Source of the DNA: YA12-FULL-51-18 sp041665305
Lineage (GTDB): Bacteria > Elusimicrobiota > Elusimicrobia > Elusimicrobiales > UBA9959
DNA: 64,000 bases
NCBI GenBank assembly: GCA_041665305.1
Contig: JBAYJD010000003.1
Span: 33,345-97,344, forward strand
Reading direction: 5' to 3'
The translations under genes and the position numbers were made by a program. Position 1 is the first letter of the stretch. The number at the start of each line of letters is the position of its first letter. Shown piece after piece: positions 59,601 through 64,000 of the stretch. The notes under the pieces are model-generated. The model did no database searches. It had not been told where the DNA came from and worked only from the letters and a program-made list of their open reading frames with translations.

Positions 59601-60452
59601 ATGCGCTTGCTCCTCAAACTCCTTCCCGCGTCTACGGCGGCGGCGATCCTGGCCTCGGCCGTTTATATCCTGTGGCTGCCGGATGTAACTTCCCTTAAAA
59701 AGAAGAACCCGGAGGTTACGGCGTACATGCTGATAAAAGAGCGCCAGGCCGCGGCCGCCGGGAAAAAGCTGCGGCGCGACATGACCTGGACCGGCTGGGA
59801 GGGCATCTCGGAAAATTTAAAACACGCCGTCCTGGTGGCCGAGGACGGCTCGTTTTACAGGCATAGCGGCGTCGAATGGGAAAGTATGCGGCAGGCCCTT
59901 AAGGCCGACTGGCGGACCAAAACCCTCGCAAAAGGCGGCAGCACCATAACGCAGCAGGTGGCAAAAAATCTTTACCTGTCGCCTTCAAAAAATCCGCTGC
60001 GCAAGATAAAAGAGATCCTGATAGCGCGCAAGCTTGAAAGAACGCTGGGCAAACGGCGCATTTTCGAGATCTATCTGAACATCGCGGAATGGGGAAAGGG
60101 CATCTACGGGGCGCAGGCGGCCGCGCGGGCTTATTTCGGCAAGAACGCCTCGGAACTCACACCCGAGGAAGCCGCAGCCCTGGCCGCCGTCCTGCCCAGC
60201 CCCAGGCGCTACAGCCCGACAAAAGGCACCCGTTTCATGGAAAGACAAAAAAGCCGGATAATCGGGAGGATGCGCGCCTCCGGCTACCTGCCGGACGAAG
60301 CGGAAGGAACGGACCTGGACGGGACGCTGGCGACCATAACAGCGGACACCGCGCCCGTCACGGGGGCCCAGGACCCTTTAAACCCCGTTCTAACCGCCGA
60401 CCCGGCCCTTATGCAGCCTTCAACCATGACCGCGGCAACCGGCTCCCGCTGA
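59601..60452 (+). CDS. mtgA: Monofunctional peptidoglycan glycosyltransferase (GT51)
   Basis: 283 residues: an N-terminal membrane anchor (LLKLLPASTAAAILASAVYILWL) and the lysozyme-like transglycosylase fold. Catalytic Glu in VLVAEDGSFYRHSG (E81), then GGSTITQQVAKNLYLS, RKLERTLGKRRIFEIYLNIAEWG and the AARAYFGKNASELTPEEAA helix. Polymerises glycan chains from lipid II without a transpeptidase domain. The about 50-residue C-terminal tail is disordered. It follows aroA by 9 bases and may share the operon. Confidence 0.93.
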   Translation: MRLLLKLLPASTAAAILASAVYILWLPDVTSLKKKNPEVTAYMLIKERQAAAAGKKLRRDMTWTGWEGISENLKHAVLVAEDGSFYRHSGVEWESMRQALKADWRTKTLAKGGSTITQQVAKNLYLSPSKNPLRKIKEILIARKLERTLGKRRIFEIYLNIAEWGKGIYGAQAAARAYFGKNASELTPEEAAALAAVLPSPRRYSPTKGTRFMERQKSRIIGRMRASGYLPDEAEGTDLDGTLATITADTAPVTGAQDPLNPVLTADPALMQPSTMTAATGSR

Positions 60453-60518
60453 CAAGCCCCCCGGCGCGACAACCGTCAGCCCCGCGCCTCCTCCGCCCGC
60501 TCCAATTTATTAACCTGA
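60453..60518 (+). repeat. Partial copy of the 61441-61612 element
   Basis: From just after the mtgA stop, CAAGCC onwards aligns with the minus strand of 61512-61445 over about 65 bases with few changes, ending CCCGCTCCAATTTATTAACC. It is the 3' part of the structured element in the opposite orientation. Confidence 0.65.
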
Positions 60519-60619
60519 ATTCCGCAGTTTAACCGGGTTTTCACTATGAAAATCAGGAAACAGAATTATTCTGCGTAATTCCCCGCAAAACGGGCGTCGG
60601 GCCCAGCGCTATGCGGGCG

Positions 60620-60641
60620 GAAAACTTCAACTGAAGTTTTC
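60620..60641. terminator. Hairpin after mtgA, possible terminator
   Basis: GAAAACTTCA (60620-60629) and TGAAGTTTTC (60632-60641), perfect 10-base arms with a 2-base loop. It is 170 bases after the mtgA stop and is followed by only a short T-run inside the arm. Confidence 0.4.
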
Positions 60642-60681
60642 AGGTTAAAAATGTTTGCCGAAAGAAATTTTTTCCTCAACT

Positions 60682-60713
60682 CCGACACGGGGATGGAGAC
60701 GACCCCGTGTCGG
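60682..60713. repeat. Family D inverted repeat
   Basis: CCGACACGGGG and CCCCGTGTCGG, 11-base arms. Same unit as 44189-44220, again just beside a family A copy. Confidence 0.75.
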
Positions 60714-60718
60714 GCACG

Positions 60719-60745
60719 ATAAAATGCCGTCTTACGACATTTTAT
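60719..60745. repeat. Family A palindrome overlapping the pfpI stop
   Basis: ATAAAATGCCGT, loop CTT, ACGACATTTTAT, one mismatch. It contains the stop codon of the minus-strand gene ending at 60742. Confidence 0.8.
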
Positions 60746-61248
60746 TTCAATAATTCCGCCAGGGCCATTCCGTATTTTTTGGCGGGGAGAGGACCGCTGG
60801 CCGTCACCAGCCTCCCGTCGATCTCAAGATCGCTGCCCGTATATTTCGCTCCGGCCTTTTCAACCTCTTCGGCCCCGTCCGGAAAACATGTCACCGTTTT
60901 TCCGTCCAGCAGGCCGGCGTGCGCCAGCACCACGGGAGAGATGCAGATGGCGCCGATAAGCTTGCCCTGGGCCGCCGCCTGTTGAAAAAGCTTATATACC
61001 TTTTCATTGTCCAGGTTCGACAGCGCGCCGGGCCCGCCCACCAGGGTTAAAGCGTCGTAGTCGGCGGGATCGATCTCGTCTATGGTCCTGTCGACCTGGG
61101 CCATGACGCGGAACTTCCCGCGGGCGACCCCTTTGGCCGTTGAGACCGTCGTAACCTGCACTCCGGCGGCTTCAAGTATCCTTTTAGGCTCCGTATATTC
61201 CTCGTCCCGGAACCCCTGGAACGCGATGAACATGGCTGCTTTTTTCAT
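60742..61248 (-). CDS. DJ-1/PfpI-family protein
   Basis: 168 residues; CAGGAGGGG before the ATG. Glutamine-amidotransferase-like fold. The nucleophilic Cys lies in the elbow GAICISPVVLA (C102), with the acidic residue near TEPKRIL and LVGGPGA upstream. Family members act as proteases, chaperones, deglycases or glyoxalases; the exact activity cannot be read from sequence. Single gene with its own upstream region. Confidence 0.88.
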   Translation of the reverse strand: MKKAAMFIAFQGFRDEEYTEPKRILEAAGVQVTTVSTAKGVARGKFRVMAQVDRTIDEIDPADYDALTLVGGPGALSNLDNEKVYKLFQQAAAQGKLIGAICISPVVLAHAGLLDGKTVTCFPDGAEEVEKAGAKYTGSDLEIDGRLVTASGPLPAKKYGMALAELLK

Positions 61249-61272
61249 TTTCCCCTCCTGTACGCGTCATTA

Positions 61273-61377
61273 AAATTTCTCTTTACTCCTGCCGGCGCCG
61301 CCGCAGAACACGGCCGTGCGTTCCGGCCCATCGTCGGTGGAAGTCTCGAACAGTTCATGCAGCAGCTCGTCCGGCAT
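61273..61377 (-). CDS. Possible small protein or gene remnant upstream of pfpI
   Basis: A 34-residue frame begins MPDELLHELFETSTDDG and ends GGAGRSKEKF, 24 bases before pfpI. Its ATG follows a family A palindrome, as tatD's does, but there is no ribosome site. It may be a real small protein, the end of a lost gene, or chance. Confidence 0.25.
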
Positions 61378-61378
61378 A

Positions 61379-61405
61379 ATAGAATGTTGTAAAACAACAT
61401 TCTAT
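61379..61405. repeat. Family A palindrome, covarying AT-rich variant
   Basis: ATAGAATGTTGT, loop AAA, ACAACATTCTAT. Two positions differ from the usual arm and the partner bases have changed to match, so pairing is preserved. Confidence 0.85.
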
Positions 61406-61440
61406 CATACCCGCCGTGAGGGTTCGTCCATCAATACAAT

Positions 61441-61612
61441 CGGCAGGTGAATAAATTGGAGCGGGATGACGGAGGTGTGGGACTGACGGGTCGTCGCGCA
61501 GGGGGAGGCTTGCATAAGCGCCGAACCTGGCGGGAGCGCGGCCACTGTGTGGACGATAGCGTGCCCGGCAGTCCCATGCCTCCGGCACGCCCGCGAGCTC
61601 GCAGACCTGCCG
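61441..61612. ncRNA. Candidate structured RNA or palindromic element with nested helices
   Basis: Five nested helices can be drawn by eye: CGGCAGGT/ACCTGCCG (61441-61448 with 61605-61612), GCGGG/CCCGC (61461-61465 with 61590-61594), a 15-base near-perfect stem GGAGGTGTGGGACTG (61471-61485) with 61569-61583, CGGG/CCCG (61487-61490 with 61564-61567) and TCGTC/GACGA (61491-61495 with 61552-61556). A small hairpin GGC..GC ATAA GC..GCC caps the tip near 61507-61522. I do not recognise it as RNase P, SRP, tmRNA or 6S RNA. Partial relatives lie at 60453-60518 and 6160-6200. Strand unknown. The frames across it lack ribosome sites and look non-coding. Confidence 0.5.
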
Positions 61613-61696
61613 TTTCCTTAAACCTTTTTCGGGCAACCGCAACCTATACCTTCCAGACGGCCGAACTCCCTCTTACCGCAAAGCTTCCGCCGGTTT

Positions 61697-62311
61697 TCAC
61701 CTGACAGGCGTCTTGTCGACCTGGACGGCCAGGATCAGAGCCACGACGGCCGCCACGGCCTTTTTTGAGTAGTGCTTCCCGTCGTAATTGCCGCTTATGC
61801 CGCTGCGGGTCACGCTCATATTTAAACCCGTGCCGCTCACACTGAAGGAATAACCGTCAAAGCCTTTGTAAAGATCGAGCGCGATGCGCCCGGTTTGGCC
61901 GTGTTCCCCGACAACGCTGCCGGAAATGCCGTAACTGCCGCCATAATCGTCCATGCGGAGGTCCGCGGCGGAACAGGAAAACTGGAAATTTACCCCCGAC
62001 TTATTGATATTGCTCCTTTCACCGATCGTCTCCACGCGGGAGTCCACGCTGAACAGGCGGTCGAACACTTTTCGCACGCGTACATCTATCCCGGCCGTGT
62101 TGTCTTCGGCCTCCGTTTCCTGCCAGGAAGGAGAGCCGTAAATGTTCATTCTTAGCTCCTGAAGCTGCTTCTCTTCAGGCGCGGCGGCCGCCGCCGGAGG
62201 GACCGGGGCGCCGGCGGTTTTAATGTCCGCGGCCCTGAGGGACTGCAGCTCAAAGGCGCCGGCTGGGAACGCAAGACATACAAAGGCGGCAACGAATATG
62301 ATTGTTTTCAT
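61697..62311 (-). CDS. Exported protein of unknown function
   Basis: 204 residues from the ATG at 62311, with GGAGG about 11 bases upstream; the frame continues to 62398 but without a signal peptide first. Signal peptide MKTIIFVAAFVCLAFPAGAFE, then an Ala/Pro-rich linker to about 48 and a domain of mixed strands (VFDRLFSVDSRVETIGERSNINKSGVNFQF; GYSFSVSGTGLNMSVTRSGISGNYDG). A short hydrophobic C-terminal stretch (AVAAVVALILAVQV) ends the protein. No family recognised. Confidence 0.7.
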   Translation of the reverse strand: MKTIIFVAAFVCLAFPAGAFELQSLRAADIKTAGAPVPPAAAAAPEEKQLQELRMNIYGSPSWQETEAEDNTAGIDVRVRKVFDRLFSVDSRVETIGERSNINKSGVNFQFSCSAADLRMDDYGGSYGISGSVVGEHGQTGRIALDLYKGFDGYSFSVSGTGLNMSVTRSGISGNYDGKHYSKKAVAAVVALILAVQVDKTPVR

Positions 62312-62608
62312 GGCGTAAGAGCCTCCGGATAATAATTTATTCATACAGTATACCAAAACCGGCCCACCGCATGGGCAGCCGTTATCCTGGCTTCCCAATT
62401 GGAACGCCCGGACGCGAGTTCCCGTCTTTCCGGCGAAAATGGATTATTGTTCCTGTTGTGTCTTATCATATAAAGGTTAACGGACGAAGTTATCCGCAGA
62501 TTACACAGATTTTCGCAGGTTGGATAAATGAAAATTATATTGAAACGCAGGATTCAGATTAAAGAACGGTTTATGATGTACGGCGGGGCAAAACAACGAC
62601 GGCGGTTT
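62312..62608. repeat. Intergenic region with family C repeat at 62465-62521
   Basis: The repeat core TTATCCGCAGATTACACAGA is preceded by AAGGTTAACGGACGAAG, as in the 1595-1643 copy, giving about 55 matching bases. Nothing else recognised in this interval. Confidence 0.6.
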
Positions 62609-63829
62609 TTATTTAATTCCGCCGTAGGGACATTCTTTTTTATCCTTTTCCAGAAGCTCTTTAAATTGATCCCAGGTAAGCCGCCCGACCGGATGGGGCC
62701 GGATGGGAGCGGCCTGCATTTTAGCGCTCAACAGGGTTTCAAGCTGTTTTCGCCGCTTGAGGATCGCGGCGTCCTTCTGCCTGAAATAATCGCTATCGGC
62801 CGCTTTAGATAAATCGTCCAGCAATACCCGTCCTTCGGCGCTAAGGAAGTAAGTTATCTGTTCCGAAAGGGCGGCTTTGATCTCCAAGAGATCTTTTTGC
62901 CTTTTGGGGATATCTTTCAGATAGCCGTCCATCTCCTCTCCCAGAAGACCGAATGCCGCGGGGTCCATGCCGTGCACACGCACAAAATGGTCGAGTTGTT
63001 TCTCCCATTCTCCGCCCTTTTCAACATCTTTGCGCAGCTGGAGCAGTTCCAGATCCGCTTCGGCGAGCCGTTCTTGGTAGACGGGCACTGGGTCTTTCAT
63101 TTCGTCGCCGGTAAGGGTCAAGCTATATGCGGCGGACCGCATTTTGATCAGCTTGCCGTAATCCCCGGGATGCCGCGCATATTCCCAGACTTCCTCTTCG
63201 GGCCGGTCCCCCAACTCGATCTGCACCAGCCAGCCGATAAGCTTGGAATTTTCCTCCTCATTTTCGTTATACCCGTAAACATCGCGCAAAGCGCCGGCCT
63301 GTTTTCGTTCCAAGACATGTCCTAATATTTCGTGCGTAAGAACTCTTGACCCTTTGTCGCGATCATACTGCATAAAAAGCTTATTTAATTTGACGCTGGG
63401 TCGATCAGTGGTTATTGTATAACCCAATGCGCCCGAAACAGTTTTTTTGCCGGCCACTGTCGCGATAACGCTGTTCGGCATCTCTTCAAAGGAAATCTCG
63501 GCGGTCGCCCCCGCTTTTATGAATTGCAAGGTCATTTCCCTGGCCGTGGCACTGTCCATCATTCGCGAAAGCATGGCCCCGAGCGCGGCTCGTTCAGCCG
63601 GAAGGCCGTGGTCGTTGATAGTTATATGCTTTTTAAATTCATTTTCCACCCGCGTTTTATCTTCCGGCGCGGGAGAAGCGCTTATCGCTTTTGAGGGATA
63701 ACTGCGCGTGCCGTCAAAAGGCGCGCCGCTTGCGGATGAATCGGCGGCAAGGTCCTCCGCCTTCAAAACCCGCATGGCGCAGGCGCAGAGGATCAGGCCC
63801 GATATTATGACGGCCGTTCTGTTTTTCAT
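62609..63829 (-). CDS. Exported protein with HExxGH motif, possible metallopeptidase
   Basis: 406 residues. N-terminal signal MKNRTAVIISGLILCACAMRV contains a possible lipobox (LCAC or LILC), so it may be a lipoprotein. The centre has SRVLTHEILGHVLERK (H166-E167...H171), an HExxGH pattern with the spacing of dipeptidyl-peptidase III rather than the usual HExxH, and NEEENSKLIGW about 25 residues later could supply a Glu ligand. The rest is a long charged helical tail with coiled-coil character (about 230-400). Overall similarity to M49 is not evident, so activity is a guess. Last gene of the window. Confidence 0.65.
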   Translation of the reverse strand: MKNRTAVIISGLILCACAMRVLKAEDLAADSSASGAPFDGTRSYPSKAISASPAPEDKTRVENEFKKHITINDHGLPAERAALGAMLSRMMDSATAREMTLQFIKAGATAEISFEEMPNSVIATVAGKKTVSGALGYTITTDRPSVKLNKLFMQYDRDKGSRVLTHEILGHVLERKQAGALRDVYGYNENEEENSKLIGWLVQIELGDRPEEEVWEYARHPGDYGKLIKMRSAAYSLTLTGDEMKDPVPVYQERLAEADLELLQLRKDVEKGGEWEKQLDHFVRVHGMDPAAFGLLGEEMDGYLKDIPKRQKDLLEIKAALSEQITYFLSAEGRVLLDDLSKAADSDYFRQKDAAILKRRKQLETLLSAKMQAAPIRPHPVGRLTWDQFKELLEKDKKECPYGGIK

Positions 63830-63932
63830 ACCTGACAGATTGTAACCGCCACCTCCCCGTTTGTCAAGGGCCCGAATTGTCCCGGATTCTCGGATAAGAT
63901 TGCCGTTACAGGCTCAAAACTAATAAAATTGC

Positions 63933-64000
63933 CTCACGTCCCGTCGTAAGGACCGCTCCGGAAGAGCGGAGGTGAAAAGCGTCAACTTTTCACCCGTGAG
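63933..64000 (+). ncRNA. Multi-stem element at the window edge (riboswitch or leader candidate)
   Basis: A closing stem CTCACG (63933-63938) with CGTGAG (63995-64000) can enclose three hairpins: GTCC/GGAC (about 63938-63953), CCGCTC/GAGCGG (63953-63969) and GGTGAAAAG/CTTTTCACC (63971-63994). No known riboswitch class was recognised and the downstream gene is outside the window. One base is shared between neighbouring stems, so not all can be full length at once. Confidence 0.35.

Noticed and set aside
61447..61704. 85-residue plus-strand frame and a 95-residue minus-strand frame (61355-61642)
   Set aside because: Both run through the nested-helix element, have no ribosome site and are rich in Arg/Pro/Gly; they look non-coding.
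1..64000. CRISPR arrays, tRNA, rRNA, insertion sequences or phage genes
   Set aside because: No array of equally spaced repeats with distinct spacers, no cloverleaf or rRNA-like stretch, and no transposase or integrase frame was seen. The only equal-length tandem repeats (7643-7714) have no spacers.

Overview
The window looks like chromosome of a GC-rich, diderm (Gram-negative type) bacterium: it carries two apolipoprotein N-acyltransferases, an Lgt-like protein, SecA, many signal-peptide proteins and a long surface-polysaccharide gene block. The gene content and the small palindromic intergenic repeats would suit a poorly characterised environmental lineage such as Elusimicrobiota. That assignment is inference; no rRNA or tRNA gene was seen to anchor it.

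Layout. 1-7.8 kb: the 3' part of a UDP-glucose dehydrogenase gene, a two-component pair collapsed into one pseudogene, small secreted proteins, a DHA2-type drug exporter and two clostripain-like secreted proteases in tandem. 7.8-15.4 kb (minus): hybrid sensor kinase, HDAC-like deacetylase, lnt and secA in a tightly overlapping run. 15.5-16.0 kb: a small HExxH membrane protein. 16-25.4 kb (minus): a nine-gene, translationally coupled cluster that looks like a pathway to make, activate, transfer and flip an unusual sugar: KdsC-like phosphatase, GatZ/KbaZ-like aldolase, GT2, cupin, nucleotidyltransferase-kinase fusion, shikimate-dehydrogenase-like oxidoreductase, second glycosyltransferase, flippase and methyltransferase. 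25.4-32.1 kb (minus): trmL, asparagine synthase, GT4, a YbhN/AglD-type membrane protein and an M3 oligopeptidase. 32.3-41.9 kb (mostly plus): GT39-like transferase, methyltransferase, B12-binding radical SAM protein, two GT2 enzymes, coaD, a second lnt, an lgt-like gene and a duplicated-motif membrane protein. 42-52.7 kb: unknown secreted proteins, a WG-repeat protein, an S1-domain protein, thioesterase, metH, tatD and prfB. 52.8-60.5 kb (plus): a decayed ACR3 arsenite transporter that still has a good promoter, then all seven shikimate-pathway genes plus chorismate mutase in one operon, then mtgA. 60.5-64 kb: a PfpI-like gene, a structured intergenic element, and two exported proteins of unknown function.

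The most unusual non-coding features are several families of short palindromes at gene borders. Family A (ATAAAATGTCGT..ACGACATTTTAT) varies with compensating changes in both arms and often supplies stop codons. Family B (AAAATTTTCGCGGCGAAAATTTTTA) usually sits directly before a start codon. A three-unit 24-bp repeat lies against the -35 box of the second clostripain gene. A long nested-helix element at 61441-61612 has partial relatives at about 60454-60518 and 6160-6200.

The main gene-level interest is the 16-25 kb sugar cluster (a combination I do not recognise as a described pathway) and the complete shikimate operon apparently running from the promoter of a dead arsenite transporter.
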